Origin: Acidobacteriota bacterium
GTDB lineage: Bacteria > Acidobacteriota > Terriglobia > UBA7540
Direction: 5' to 3'
Length of the DNA stretch: 64,000 nucleotides
Assembly: GCA_004298155.1 (NCBI GenBank)
Contig: SCRD01000028.1
Location: forward strand, 62,001-126,000
The notes under the pieces were generated by a model, which was not told where the DNA came from, made no database searches, and saw nothing but the letters and a program-made list of their open reading frames with translations. The stretch's first letter is position 1. Each line of letters begins with the position of its first letter. Of the stretch, positions 51,551 through 64,000 are shown in pieces. The position numbers were made by a program, and so were the translations under genes.

Positions 51551-53186
51551 GACTCATACACTCCTGGGTTTTCTGCTAGTTCCAGCAAACCCGGTTGCAC
51601 ATTACGTCTATCTGCTGTTCCATCGCGACCCCTTTCGGGGCATCTATCAGCCCAACGTGTTTGACCTCTCGATCGAGATCCCTTATTTTCTGGTTCTCAC
51701 AGTGCTTTCGGTTTACGGTGTTCACCGCTATTGTCTCACTTATTACTATTTGAAGAACCGCAGGAAGAAGCCCCTGCCCCTGAAGCAATTTGAAAAGCTG
51801 CCTCGGGTCACGGTGCAGTTGCCCGTCTATAACGAGCAGTACGTTGTGGAGCGGCTTATAGAAGCCGCCGTCAATCTGGATTATCCTCTGGATCTGCTGG
51901 AAATACAGGTCCTCGACGATTCCACTGATGACACACGGCTGCTGTGTGCGCAGCTTGTTGAGCAATATGCTGCCGCCGGTTACCCTATTAAATACCTCCA
52001 TCGTGAAAACCGCCTCGGCTTCAAGGCGGGCGCGCTGGAGGAGGGCCTGAAGAAAGCTACGGGCGAGATGGTTGCCGTTTTTGACGCCGATTTCGTCCCT
52101 CCTCCGTCCATCCTCCAGCAGATGGTCCACTATTTTACTGATCCGAATGTGGGAATGGTGCAGGGCCGATGGACTTGGATCAACCGGGATTACTCCCCCC
52201 TGACGGAGGTGGAAGCCATCATGTTGGATGGCCACTTCGTGGTCGAGCACGGCGGCAGGAGCTCGTCGGGACGCTTTTTCAATTTTAACGGGACGGCCGG
52301 AATGTGGCGCTGCTCGGCGATTGAAGATGCGGGCGGGTGGGCGCATGATACGCTGACCGAAGATACGGACCTGAGCTATCGCGCCCAACTGAGAGGATGG
52401 AAGTTTATTTACGATCCTGAAATCGTGTGCCCCTCGGAACTCCCTGTCGAAATGAACAGCTTCAAGACCCAGCAGGCGAGGTGGGCCAAAGGCCTGATCC
52501 AGGTTGGCAAGAAAATACTCCCAATTGTATGGCGCAGCGGTCAGCCTCTATATATCAAGATGGAAGCCACCTTTCACCTGACGGCCAACATCGCGTATCC
52601 ACTGATGATTCTGTTTTCACTGATCCTCCTGCCGGCTATGATTGTGCGTTTTTATCAGGGCTGGTTCCAGATGATGTATCTTGACCTTCCACTTTTCATC
52701 CTTTCGACGTGCACGGTGTCGGGTTTCTACGTCGTTTCCCAGCGTGCGCTCTATCCCGCCGGATGGATACGCAGGCTCTTCTACCTTCCCTTCCTGATGG
52801 CCATCGGGATCGGATTGGCTGTGACTAATGGCAAGGCGGTCATTGAAGCGCTTTTTGGGGTCGAATCCAGTTTCGTGCGCACGCCCAAGTACCGGGTCGA
52901 ACGGAACGAGGAAGGATGGGAGTGCAAGAAATATGTGCGGCGGCGCACGGGCTGGATCCCCGCTGCCGAGTTGCTGCTGGCGGGCTACTTCCTCTGTGCT
53001 ACGGCCTATTCTTTTTCAGTTCAGAATTACCTCACCATACCTTTCCTGATGCTGTTCCTCGTAGGTTACGCATATATGGGGACGATGTCGTTGCTGCAGA
53101 TCCCGCTCAGGCGCCTGTGGTTCAGTCTTCCTGCTTTTATTCGGGTCCGTGCCCGGGATATATCGCCAGCTCCTTTGGAGGGTTGA
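51549..53186 (+). CDS. GT2 membrane glycosyltransferase, cellulose-synthase-like (mannan type)
   Basis: The 545-residue protein is a processive GT2 enzyme. It carries the catalytic set D,D,D,QxxRW: DDSTDD, FDADF, TEDTD and QQARW. There is one helix before the catalytic domain and about four helices after it. CslA-like enzymes polymerise glucose or mannose from sugar nucleotides and export the chain. ATG 51549 follows GAGG. It is divergent from the GT-C gene, with overlapping start codons. galE and the CpsB-type phosphatase lie within 12 kb. Product specificity is unproven. Confidence 0.9.
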   Translation: MTHTLLGFLLVPANPVAHYVYLLFHRDPFRGIYQPNVFDLSIEIPYFLVLTVLSVYGVHRYCLTYYYLKNRRKKPLPLKQFEKLPRVTVQLPVYNEQYVVERLIEAAVNLDYPLDLLEIQVLDDSTDDTRLLCAQLVEQYAAAGYPIKYLHRENRLGFKAGALEEGLKKATGEMVAVFDADFVPPPSILQQMVHYFTDPNVGMVQGRWTWINRDYSPLTEVEAIMLDGHFVVEHGGRSSSGRFFNFNGTAGMWRCSAIEDAGGWAHDTLTEDTDLSYRAQLRGWKFIYDPEIVCPSELPVEMNSFKTQQARWAKGLIQVGKKILPIVWRSGQPLYIKMEATFHLTANIAYPLMILFSLILLPAMIVRFYQGWFQMMYLDLPLFILSTCTVSGFYVVSQRALYPAGWIRRLFYLPFLMAIGIGLAVTNGKAVIEALFGVESSFVRTPKYRVERNEEGWECKKYVRRRTGWIPAAELLLAGYFLCATAYSFSVQNYLTIPFLMLFLVGYAYMGTMSLLQIPLRRLWFSLPAFIRVRARDISPAPLEG

Positions 53187-53556
53187 TAGGAGCGGGCAGT
53201 CTGTTTTCCTCTAATATTTCTTCATCTGCAGGCTTTCTCTTATGGGGTTTCCATATTTTCCGGCGCACACAGGCGCGCAGACCCTTCAAGCGATGATGAA
53301 GGGCATCCGTCTGAGTTATTTCTGTTGTAGGACCGTCAAAATAGACATAACAATCCGAAGTTGCATTGCATCATATGGTTCATAGTATTAAGCTGTGTCG
53401 TAACCCGTTAACCATGGTTGACATGGCTCGAAATCCCTGTGGTGGGCGCTCTAGACCGAATCTTGTGACGGCCAGTTCTAGATTCCAGTCTGCCTGTGCG
53501 CGGTTGCGAAGGGTTGGCTACGCAACTCCTGAATTGCAGACTTGGAAACGTCCCTC
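53187..53556. other. Gene-free stretch downstream of the GT2 gene
   Basis: I find no convincing gene, hairpin or repeat in this stretch. Confidence 0.35.
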
Positions 53557-53778
53557 TCAGTGCCTGTGGCGGTGAGTGAGGGAAGCCAGAAGCTCGATCA
53601 GGCCGTAGAACACCACGCAAAACCACAGGTCAACAAACAGTCCGATGTCGGCACGGTAGGGTCGATGTTGCGCTGCTGGGGGAAGGTGAGGCTCAATAAT
53701 AGAGTAAACGAGATTGCCCAGCACGATAGCAATCAGGTATTTTGTCCACTGCCTTGTTCTAGACGTAAGAGAATCCAT
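53557..53778 (-). CDS. Small two-helix membrane protein
   Basis: The 73-residue product starts at ATG 53776-53778. It has two hydrophobic helices, YLIAIVLGNLVYSII and LFVDLWFCVVFYGLIELLA, linked by EPHLPPAAQHRPYRADIG and ending in a His/Arg-rich tail. I recall similar small membrane proteins from acidobacteria with the same EPHLPP motif, of unknown role. No ribosome site is obvious. Its 5' region faces recG. Confidence 0.6.
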   Translation of the reverse strand: MDSLTSRTRQWTKYLIAIVLGNLVYSIIEPHLPPAAQHRPYRADIGLFVDLWFCVVFYGLIELLASLTHRHRH

Positions 53779-54045
53779 ATGAAGGGTCGAACGCTACAGT
53801 AGCCACTCGAAAACTGAAACGTTCTTTTTCGATAAAGAGCGCCAGTGTAGCACTCCCAACCCCAGGAGGGAACAGCCTCTAAATACCAGCTGTATAAGAA
53901 TCCGTGGCCTGAGGTGAAGTGCGCCCGCAACGCGGGAAGGTCCGGGCAATGGTAATCCAGTTGGAATCGACTGTTTGGATTTTGCGCTCCTCATGCAGCC
54001 GCGCAAGTTATTCTTCCCTCGTTGTAAGATAAGCATCGGATTGCC

Positions 54046-56184
54046 ATGTCGAGCCCTCAACTCAAGCTGACGTCTGAGGTCAAATACCTGAAGGGCGTGG
54101 GACCCGCACGGGCCGAGTTGCTCGCCGCGCGTGGGATTCGCACTGTTGAGGACCTTCTGTATTACACGCCGTTTCGATATGAAGACCGGACCCGCATGAC
54201 CGCAGTGGCCGACCTGGTTCCTGGACAGACTGCCACAATTCTGGTTAAAGTGCTCACCTGCGGCCTGACGCGCACGCGCAGAGGAAAGTACATCTACGAT
54301 CTCGCCGCCATCGACGCCAGCGGCGCGCCGCATCCTCGAATGATCCGATGCATTTGGTTTAATGCGGGGTATCTGGAACGAAGCAAAACCTTTCGCACGG
54401 GTCAACAGGTGTTTTTTTACGGCAAGGCTGAGCCCGACTTCTACGGTACCAACAATCTACAGATCGTCCAGCCACAGTATGAGACCATCCCCGACACCGA
54501 AGGCACCGATGGCGAATCTCTGGAAGTGGGGCGGATGGTGCCTATCTACGAATCGGTAGGCCAGCTTGGGCCACGCGTCCTGCGGCGGCTGATTCGAACG
54601 GCTCTGGAATCGGTAGGTGGCCAGTTTTCAGAACTCCTGCCCGCATCTGTCCGGAAGAAGAACGGCCTCGCCGGCCGCGCTTCAGCTTTCCACCAGACCC
54701 ATTTCCCCGACGGCGAGTACGCTTTTGATGAGCTGGCGCGATTTCGAACACCGCCCCAGATCCGGTTGATCTTTGAAGAACTGTTCAACGTTAGTGCCGG
54801 GCTTGCCCTGAAACATCGAAAGGCTAAATCGGTTCCGGGCATCCAGTTCCATGTCACGGAGGGACTACGGCGCGACATCAAGAAGATTCTTCCTTTTCAT
54901 CCCACGTCGGCCCAAAAAGGGGTCCTGAAGGAAATCGTTGATGACATGTGTTCGCCACGGCCGATGAACCGGCTGCTGCAAGGCGATGTGGGCTCCGGCA
55001 AGACGATTGTAGCAGTCCAGGCCGCCCTGTTGGCCTTGTCAAATGGCTACCAGGTGGCCCTGATGGCTCCTACGGAGATTCTGGCCACCCAGCACTATCT
55101 TTCCATTCGCAAACTGCTTGAACCACTGCCGTACAATGTTGATTTGCTAACCAGCGGCAGGAACGTGCGCGCAAGAACGGAATTAAAGGATGAACTGGCG
55201 CGCGGTGAAACTCATATGGTCGTAGGGACCCACGCCCTTATTGAGAGCGACGTGGAATTTGCCAGATTAGGACTGGCGGTAGTTGATGAGCAGCACCGCT
55301 TCGGCGTTTTGCAACGTCACCAGTTGATCCGCAAAGGGCAGGCACCGGATGTCCTGGTGATGACCGCGACGCCGATCCCGCGGACCCTTGCGCTGACGCT
55401 CTACGGAGATCTGGACTTTTCCGTCATCAATGAACTTCCGCCTAATCGTTCCCCCATTGTAACGAAACTGATCGAGGAAAAGGACAGGCGCCAGGCTTTC
55501 GACTTTGTCCGCAACAATGTGCGCGCGGGCGACCAGGCCTATGTCGTCTATCCGGTGATTGAGGAATCCGCCAAGCTGGATTTGCGGCCCGCATTGAAAA
55601 TGTTTCAGCACCTTTCGGCCAATGTTTTTCCGGAATTCCAGGTAGGATTGCTCCACGGACGCCTTTCCAGCAGTGAAAAAGAAGAAGTTATGGAACGCTT
55701 CAAGAAGGGCGATATCCAGATCCTTGTCTCGACGACCGTGGTCGAAGTGGGCGTGGATGTGCCAAACGCAACCGTCATGTTGATCGAGCACGCTGAGCGG
55801 TTCGGCCTGTCGCAGCTCCATCAACTGCGCGGTCGCATCGGGCGTGGACGGAAGAAATCGTACTGCCTGCTGATTGCCGCGGAGCCGCGAACGCCTGAAG
55901 CCGACGAGCGGCTGCGGACTATGGCCGAGACCAACGATGGGTTCAAAATTTCGGAAATCGACCTCAAGCTGCGTGGGCCGGGAGAGTTTTTCGGAACACG
56001 GCAGTGGGGCATCCCCGCCTTTCGCATCGCGAACCTGCTGCGCGATCAGGATATCCTCGAATGGGCCAAGCGCGAAGCGACGGCGTTCGTCGAGCAGCCG
56101 GAATCGCGTGAAGAGTTTGAGGCATATTCTAGCTTTCTGCGGAATGATTGGTCGCGGCGTTATGGCCTGGCGGGTGTAGCCTGA
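54046..56184 (+). CDS. recG: ATP-dependent DNA helicase RecG
   Basis: RecG unwinds branched DNA and regresses stalled replication forks. The 712-residue product has the N-terminal wedge domain (about 1-250) and a superfamily-2 helicase core with Walker A GDVGSGKT, DEQH box VVDEQHRFG, motif III TATPIPRT, and QLRGRIGRG. The C-terminal TRG motif region is present. rsmD follows 67 bases downstream, a pairing often seen in bacterial genomes. The start ATG 54046 agrees with family N-termini; a ribosome site is not strong. Confidence 0.96.
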   Translation: MSSPQLKLTSEVKYLKGVGPARAELLAARGIRTVEDLLYYTPFRYEDRTRMTAVADLVPGQTATILVKVLTCGLTRTRRGKYIYDLAAIDASGAPHPRMIRCIWFNAGYLERSKTFRTGQQVFFYGKAEPDFYGTNNLQIVQPQYETIPDTEGTDGESLEVGRMVPIYESVGQLGPRVLRRLIRTALESVGGQFSELLPASVRKKNGLAGRASAFHQTHFPDGEYAFDELARFRTPPQIRLIFEELFNVSAGLALKHRKAKSVPGIQFHVTEGLRRDIKKILPFHPTSAQKGVLKEIVDDMCSPRPMNRLLQGDVGSGKTIVAVQAALLALSNGYQVALMAPTEILATQHYLSIRKLLEPLPYNVDLLTSGRNVRARTELKDELARGETHMVVGTHALIESDVEFARLGLAVVDEQHRFGVLQRHQLIRKGQAPDVLVMTATPIPRTLALTLYGDLDFSVINELPPNRSPIVTKLIEEKDRRQAFDFVRNNVRAGDQAYVVYPVIEESAKLDLRPALKMFQHLSANVFPEFQVGLLHGRLSSSEKEEVMERFKKGDIQILVSTTVVEVGVDVPNATVMLIEHAERFGLSQLHQLRGRIGRGRKKSYCLLIAAEPRTPEADERLRTMAETNDGFKISEIDLKLRGPGEFFGTRQWGIPAFRIANLLRDQDILEWAKREATAFVEQPESREEFEAYSSFLRNDWSRRYGLAGVA

Positions 56185-56251
56185 GAGCAGAACGGAAAAT
56201 GCGATCTAATGGGGAGTTGCTTCCCTGACTTTTTTCAAATCAGAGACCAGA

Positions 56252-56842
56252 ATGCGCATCATCTCAGGCCATAATCGCGGACAACGAATTCAAACTCTGA
56301 AAGGCATGCAGCTCCGGCCGACGTCGGACCAGATGCGCGAAACACTCTTCGACATAATCGGCCCGAGCATTCGAGGTTCGACGTTCCTCGACGCCTACGC
56401 AGGTTCTGGCGCGGTAGGGCTGGAAGCCCTGAGCAGGGGCGCCAAGGAAGTGGTTTTTGTAGAGCACCATCGGGCGGCGATTGACCTGATCCGCAGGAAC
56501 CTAGCGGGGTTGAAGGTGGAAGATGGCTTCTACGTGATGAATACCCGGGTCCTGACCGCCTTAGAAAGGCTCGACGAAGAAGGCGCCATTTTTGATTTTG
56601 TATTTCTCGACCCGCCTTATGGCGAAACGCGTGAGTACCACCAGGTTTTGAGGCAGCTTGGTCGTTCTCGCCTGCTCACGCCTGCTTCGTTCGTCATCGC
56701 TGAACATTCGCGCCACTATTTTCTTGAAGAAAAATACAACCGCCTCGAAAGGACGCGCACGATACGCCATGGTGATGCCGAACTGACGTTTTACCGGCTT
56801 AGTCAGGCAGGCGCCGGGGGCGTTGATAAGACGAACTCCTGA
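56252..56842 (+). CDS. rsmD: 16S rRNA (guanine(966)-N(2))-methyltransferase
   Basis: RsmD methylates G966 of 16S rRNA during ribosome assembly. The 196-residue product begins MRIISGHNRGQRI, typical of the family. The S-adenosylmethionine site FLDAYAGSGAVGLEALSRGA and the catalytic FLDPPYG motif (the DPPY box of amino-methylases) are intact. coaD, which often follows it, is absent; tRNA-Met lies 101 bases downstream. The gene is probably transcribed with recG. Confidence 0.95.
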   Translation: MRIISGHNRGQRIQTLKGMQLRPTSDQMRETLFDIIGPSIRGSTFLDAYAGSGAVGLEALSRGAKEVVFVEHHRAAIDLIRRNLAGLKVEDGFYVMNTRVLTALERLDEEGAIFDFVFLDPPYGETREYHQVLRQLGRSRLLTPASFVIAEHSRHYFLEEKYNRLERTRTIRHGDAELTFYRLSQAGAGGVDKTNS

Positions 56843-56943
56843 TGCATGAGCAAGCCAAATCGGTTTCTTGACCGCAAACTGGACTATCCCCTAAACTTGG
56901 TGGAGCGACCCAATGGTAGGACGGTTGAAGGCTTCTAGACCGT

Positions 56944-57018
56944 GGCGGGGTAGCTCAGTGGTAGAGCGAGGGTCTCATAATCCCTAGGTCGGGAGTTCGA
57001 TCCTCCCCCCCGCTACCA
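56944..57018 (+). tRNA. tRNA-Met (CAT anticodon), CCA encoded
   Basis: All four arms can be drawn. The acceptor stem pairs GGCGGGG (56944-56950) with CCCCGCT (57008-57014; one G-U pair). The D arm is GCTC/GAGC and the T arm is GGGAG/CTCCC with loop TTCGATC. The anticodon loop CTCATAA has CAT at 56976-56978; the anticodon stem has one T-T mismatch at its base. CCA is encoded at 57016-57018. A CAT anticodon can belong to elongator Met or to Ile2. The promoter may be TTGACC (56868) and TAAACT (56892), 18 bases apart. Confidence 0.92.
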
Positions 57019-57257
57019 GGCATTTCAACAAGTTGCGAATATTCGCGGCCTTCGGCTTCCTTTGAAGGTTGCGCCCATGTTGCACGTTATTATCGGTTTG
57101 TTTTATCTTGGAAATGGAAATATCGTGTAGTGCTCCGGATGGCGTCGCTTACTGCCAGCGTGACAGGAAAACGGGTTCCGCTGGACGAGCTTGTCCTTTT
57201 TGCTGCGCATAGTTTTCGGAGACGGATTGACCTGCGTGTAGAACAATTGGAAAGCTG

Positions 57258-57584
57258 ATGAAAAGCGAAAATCAAACTGCCATCGTAAGCGCCGGGCAGG
57301 GACTTGCTCCTAGCAAGCACGCATCCCGAGCAAGATTTGCCGCGGCTTTTGGCGTGGCGGCGCTCTCAGATTTCTTTTCAATCTGGGTTGACTTCGCCTT
57401 GCCGCTTCAGTGGCTGCTGGACCTCGGAACCGCAGGCCTTCTATTCTTGATTCTTGGCCGAAGGTGGGCGCTTTTGCCGGGACTGGTGGGTGAAGCGATT
57501 CCAGGAGTGGGAGTGTTCCCCGTGTGGGTTCTCGTTGTGCTGTCTATCTCCATTTACGACGAAATCAAAACACACAGGAATTGA
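57258..57584 (+). CDS. Small membrane protein
   Basis: ATG 57258 follows GGAAAG. The 108-residue product has a polar N-terminus and then three hydrophobic segments: FGVAALSDFFSIWVDFALPLQ, LLDLGTAGLLFLILG and VFPVWVLVVLSISIY. The GEAIPGVGVFP turn is characteristic of small membrane proteins in the same neighbourhood of acidobacterial genomes as I recall them. No function is known. It stands alone, converging with the 90-residue membrane protein gene. Confidence 0.65.
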   Translation: MKSENQTAIVSAGQGLAPSKHASRARFAAAFGVAALSDFFSIWVDFALPLQWLLDLGTAGLLFLILGRRWALLPGLVGEAIPGVGVFPVWVLVVLSISIYDEIKTHRN

Positions 57585-57738
57585 TAGCCAAAGCATTTCC
57601 TTTTGAGTCGAAGATTGGCGAATTCACGCGCGGAAAGACAAAGTAACAATCCTCGCCGCGAGGTTACTTGATTTAAAGGAAGGATTCTATTTACCGTGAC
57701 TGACTGAGGCTGATCGCACGAATGCGTTAGGGCCGAGT

Positions 57739-58011
57739 TCACCGATGGTGGAGAACCCATTCTCCCACATCAGCAGACGCCTCTTCGAGGATATTCAGAC
57801 TCGCATCCAGCAAGTGTAAGATTTGCCTGGTCGTCCAGACACCCACCCAAAGGAATAGTCTCTCCGAAGTACGAGCAGGGTCGTGCCAGTTGAACCGTGT
57901 CAGGTCGTGTGCTCTTCCGGTTCGCAGGGCAACAGCTACCATTCCGGCGTAAAGAACAACCACGCCTATCAAAAAGAGCTTCATCACCCCCACAAATACC
58001 ATCCAAAACAT
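57739..58011 (-). CDS. Small membrane protein, possible nar-cluster partner
   Basis: ATG 58009-58011 follows a strong GGGGAGG. The 90-residue product has one clear N-terminal helix (LFLIGVVVLYAGMVAVAL) and an amphipathic C-terminal half (LFLWVGVWTTRQILHLLDASLNILEEASADVGEWVL). There is no known family. It is divergent from the cytochrome c/nar cluster, and a CRP-type palindrome lies 62 bases upstream of its start (centre to ATG), so it may be regulated with nitrate respiration. Confidence 0.65.
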   Translation of the reverse strand: MFWMVFVGVMKLFLIGVVVLYAGMVAVALRTGRAHDLTRFNWHDPARTSERLFLWVGVWTTRQILHLLDASLNILEEASADVGEWVLHHR

Positions 58012-58444
58012 GATCTCGCCTCCCCAACTACTTATTATAATTTCTCATCCGTTTGAATTTTTGCCGTGACTTCTGTCACATGCGTTGCAGCCTCAACCGT
58101 TCTAAACTTGCTGTTTCGGCTGCACACCAATGAAAGGGCCTTTCTAATTGCCCATATGCCGGTTTAGATGATAGTGGCGCCGGTTTCGATTCAAGCCAGA
58201 TTGAAGTTGGCCCTGAACGCGAAGCAAGCGGTATGTGTCGCGTGTCACCTGTCGTGCGTCAATGATCTGGCTAAGCAGAAGTGCTAAATGCCGCCGTTGC
58301 ATTCCGATTGGCGACATCATAAAATACAAGCCTTAACGAAGATGATGTCAGATGAGGCTGGCCCAGCGGCCAAATCAAGGGAGGAGGGTCATTGCCACGA
58401 AACATCGCAATGTGATGTGTTTTTCGTGTGAGTGTGCTTCTCTC
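58012..58444. other. Divergent regulatory region upstream of the nar cluster
   Basis: This 433-base stretch separates the small membrane gene from the cytochrome c gene and contains the GTGA-N6-TCAC palindrome at 58066-58079. A strong GGGAGGAGGG ribosome-site-like run occurs at 58379-58388 but no standard start codon follows at the right distance in the cytochrome frame. No other genes are evident. Confidence 0.4.
58066..58079. promoter_or_regulatory. CRP-type palindrome GTGA-N6-TCAC upstream of the nar cluster
   Basis: GTGACTTCTGTCAC, followed by A, fits the motif. It lies 62 bases upstream of the left gene's ATG at 58011 and about 370 bases upstream of the cytochrome c start. Confidence 0.6.
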
Positions 58445-59076
58445 ATGCAAGCCAGCCTCGAATTGCAGGCGAAGCCTTTGCTTAGCTATAAGAAAGTATC
58501 CCGGTGGCCGGCCCTTGCCTTGGGCGCCGCCATTTTGTTTTTCGTCCTTCCGGCTCTCGCGAAATCCGAGGCCAAGTCTCCAGTGCCGCAGTCGGACGCT
58601 CAGGCGCAAACTCCGTTGCAGGAGGCGCTGCCTACCGGCTCCGCAGTCCGCGGCAAGGGACTTTTTGCGGGCCGAATTCATTTCCAAAACGGGGGGCCGG
58701 CGTGCGCCTCGTGCCACAGCATCGTCGGCCTTCCTTTTCCAGGCGGAGGAAAGCTTGGACCTGATCTGACCGGTGTATCCCGCAAGCTTGGCTCCCAGGG
58801 AACCCAGGTGGCCATGAGGACACTTTATTTCCCCGTCATGGACGCGGTTTATGGCCGGCAGCCATTGACTCCCGAGGAGCAGGCAGATCTCCTGGCTTTC
58901 TTTGAGCAAACCACCATGCAAACAGTGCCTGGCTGGAACACTCAGATCATCATAGTGATCGCGATCAGCGCCTTCCTGATTCTGCTTTTGGTCACCCAAT
59001 ACCTTTGGCGCGACCGCCTGAAATCCGTGCGCCGAAAGATGGTAGAACGGGCAATGCGGGAAAGAAGGTTGTACTC

Positions 59077-59080
<4 letters not shown>
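58445..59080 (+). CDS. Membrane-anchored c-type cytochrome of the nitrate reductase cluster
   Basis: The product has an N-terminal anchor or signal ([17 protein letters not shown]), one haem attachment motif (CASCH, residues 87-91), a class I cytochrome c fold ([17 protein letters not shown]), and a C-terminal transmembrane helix ([21 protein letters not shown]) with a basic tail. It resembles NarC, a cytochrome found with NarGH in some bacteria, which passes electrons to the reductase. The start is uncertain: ATG 58445 gives 211 residues; ATG 58415 and 58352 are also in frame. Its stop overlaps the narG start by GTGA, so the two are translationally coupled. Confidence 0.85.
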
Positions 59081-62691
<3,611 letters not shown>

Positions 62692-62707
62692 GGAAGGAAT
62701 CTGATCT

Positions 62708-64000
62708 ATGAATGTTCGCGCGCAAGTCTCGATGGTTTTCCATCTCGACAAATGCATCGGCTGCCACACTTGCAGCCTGGCGTGCAAGAACCTTTGGACT
62801 GACCGGCCCGGCACCGAATATATGTGGTGGAACAATGTAGAGACGAAGCCGGGAACCGGCTATCCAACTCTCTACGAAGACCAGGAGCAATACCACGGCG
62901 GATGGATTCTCGAGGATGGCAAGCTCCAGCTGAGATTGGGCAGCCGGCCGTCGGAGCTGGTGAACATTTCGTTCAACCCCCGCCTGCCGACACTGGACGA
63001 TTACTACGAGCCCTTCACATATCGCTACGAAAACCTGATCAACGCCTCGCCGGGCGACGACCAACCCGTCGCAAAACCTGTCTCCATGATTACCGGGGAT
63101 GAGATGGAAATCGAAGCCGGCCCGAACTGGGACGATGATCTGAGCGGGTCCCCGATATACGCTTCAAACGACCCCAATCTGAAGGCACTGGATGAGGAGC
63201 AGCGAAGGCAATTTCTGGAGATGCAGCAGATCGTCTTCTTCTATCTTCCGCGCATCTGCAACCATTGCCTCAACCCAAGCTGCGTAGCGGCATGTCCCAG
63301 CGGCGCCATTTATAAGCGCGGAGAAGACGGCATCGTGCTGGTGAGTCAGGAGAAATGCCAAGGCTGGCGAATGTGCGTCTCCGGATGCCCATATAAGAAG
63401 GTCTATTTCAACTGGAACTCCGGCAAGGCCGAAAAGTGCATTCTGTGTTATCCGAGGCTCGAGACCGGCCAGGCCCCTGCATGCATGCACTCCTGCGTGG
63501 GCAAGATCCGCTATCTGGGCGTTCTGCTCTATGACGCAGACTGCATCGAGGAAACCGCCTCAAAGCCCGAGCAGGAACTTGTGGAAGCACAGCGCGATCT
63601 CATCCTTGATCCCTTCGATCAGCAGGTGATCCGCGAGGCTGAGGCGAATGGAATGGATGAAAAAGTCATCGAGGCGGCCCAGAAATCTCCCGTCTATAAA
63701 TATGTCAAGCGCTGGCGATTGGCCTTGCCCCTGCACCCGGAGTGGCGCACGCTGCCGATGCTGTTTTACGTTCCCCCGATGCTCCCCGTAACGGCCTCCA
63801 TAAGCCAGCAGGGACGGTATGAGCTGGCAACGGATTTGTTCAGCTCGCTTGAGAGCGCGCGGCTGCCGATCCGTTACATGGCGAGCCTGTTCGCCGCCGG
63901 GGATGAGAACGCCGTGATCGCTGTGTACAGGAAACTACTGGCCGGGCGCACGTTCAAGCGCGCTCAGACGGTGGGTGATATTCCGATGGATAAGGCTATG
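62708..64000 (+). CDS. narH: Respiratory nitrate reductase beta subunit (cut by window end)
   Basis: ATG 62708 follows GGAAGGA. The frame is open for 431 codons to the end of the window. Cysteine clusters for four iron-sulfur centres are visible: CIGCHTCSLAC, CNHCLNPSCVAAC, CQGWRMCVSGC (where Trp replaces a cysteine, giving the 3Fe-4S centre) and CILCYPR...ACMHSC. The layout and motifs closely follow E. coli NarH, including LPLHPEWRTLPM. It transfers electrons from NarI haems to NarG. The 3' end is missing. Confidence 0.97.
   Translation, partial: MNVRAQVSMVFHLDKCIGCHTCSLACKNLWTDRPGTEYMWWNNVETKPGTGYPTLYEDQEQYHGGWILEDGKLQLRLGSRPSELVNISFNPRLPTLDDYYEPFTYRYENLINASPGDDQPVAKPVSMITGDEMEIEAGPNWDDDLSGSPIYASNDPNLKALDEEQRRQFLEMQQIVFFYLPRICNHCLNPSCVAACPSGAIYKRGEDGIVLVSQEKCQGWRMCVSGCPYKKVYFNWNSGKAEKCILCYPRLETGQAPACMHSCVGKIRYLGVLLYDADCIEETASKPEQELVEAQRDLILDPFDQQVIREAEANGMDEKVIEAAQKSPVYKYVKRWRLALPLHPEWRTLPMLFYVPPMLPVTASISQQGRYELATDLFSSLESARLPIRYMASLFAAGDENAVIAVYRKLLAGRTFKRAQTVGDIPMDKAM

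Overview
This is a contiguous, moderately GC-rich bacterial chromosome segment with no phage, plasmid, insertion sequence or CRISPR array. The gene content best fits Acidobacteriota. This is an inference from the combination of a short-loop cytochrome bd oxidase, NarGH preceded by a c-type cytochrome, aminofutalosine menaquinone synthesis (MqnE next to a UbiA-type prenyltransferase), Tat-exported enolase-superfamily proteins and an Mla-type lipid transporter. No rRNA is present to confirm it. Both ends cut genes: a multihaem cytochrome c on the left (only its 3' end is present) and narH on the right (only its 5' part is present).

Layout. 1-3.1 kb: cytochrome c fragment, then cydA and cydB. 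3.1-8.8 kb: a regulatory block on the minus strand with a cyclic-nucleotide-domain protein lacking a DNA-binding domain, a Crp/Fnr regulator with an upstream STAS gene, a degenerate receiver protein and a PAS-PAS-GAF sigma-54 activator. 9.6-12.2 kb: small membrane proteins and two divergent universal stress protein genes. 12.3-17.5 kb: an acyl-CoA synthetase/acetyltransferase fusion and a glycosyltransferase/beta-propeller fusion. 17.5-27.2 kb: a PQQ-dehydrogenase remnant, two Tat-exported enolase-superfamily enzymes, a TauE permease with its DUF1634 partner, serA and a hydroxyacid-oxoacid transhydrogenase. 27.3-36.1 kb: a copper/silver-type block (NosL-like protein, CusABC efflux system and several secreted accessory proteins). 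36.2-42.8 kb: mixed oxidoreductases, galE and a CpsB-type phosphatase. 43.1-50.1 kb: a probable small RNA, an mlaE-mlaF-mlaD operon, an exported YqgE-like protein, and menaquinone genes. 50.2-53.2 kb: two divergent membrane glycosyltransferases. 54-57 kb: recG, rsmD and tRNA-Met. 57.3-64 kb: small membrane proteins, then cytochrome c, narG and narH.

How it works together. Cytochrome bd, nitrate reductase and menaquinone biosynthesis suggest a facultative lifestyle with low-oxygen and nitrate respiration. The Crp/Fnr regulator at 4609-5325 has four cysteines placed like those of the oxygen sensor FNR, but a CRP-type recognition helix. Six intergenic GTGA-N6-TCAC palindromes, the motif such a helix should read, lie near the stress-protein genes, the DNA-binding-less paralogue, the nar cluster, and two places with no obvious gene. 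I propose that this is a local oxygen-responsive regulon, probably including one or more small RNAs. It is the most interesting system in the window.
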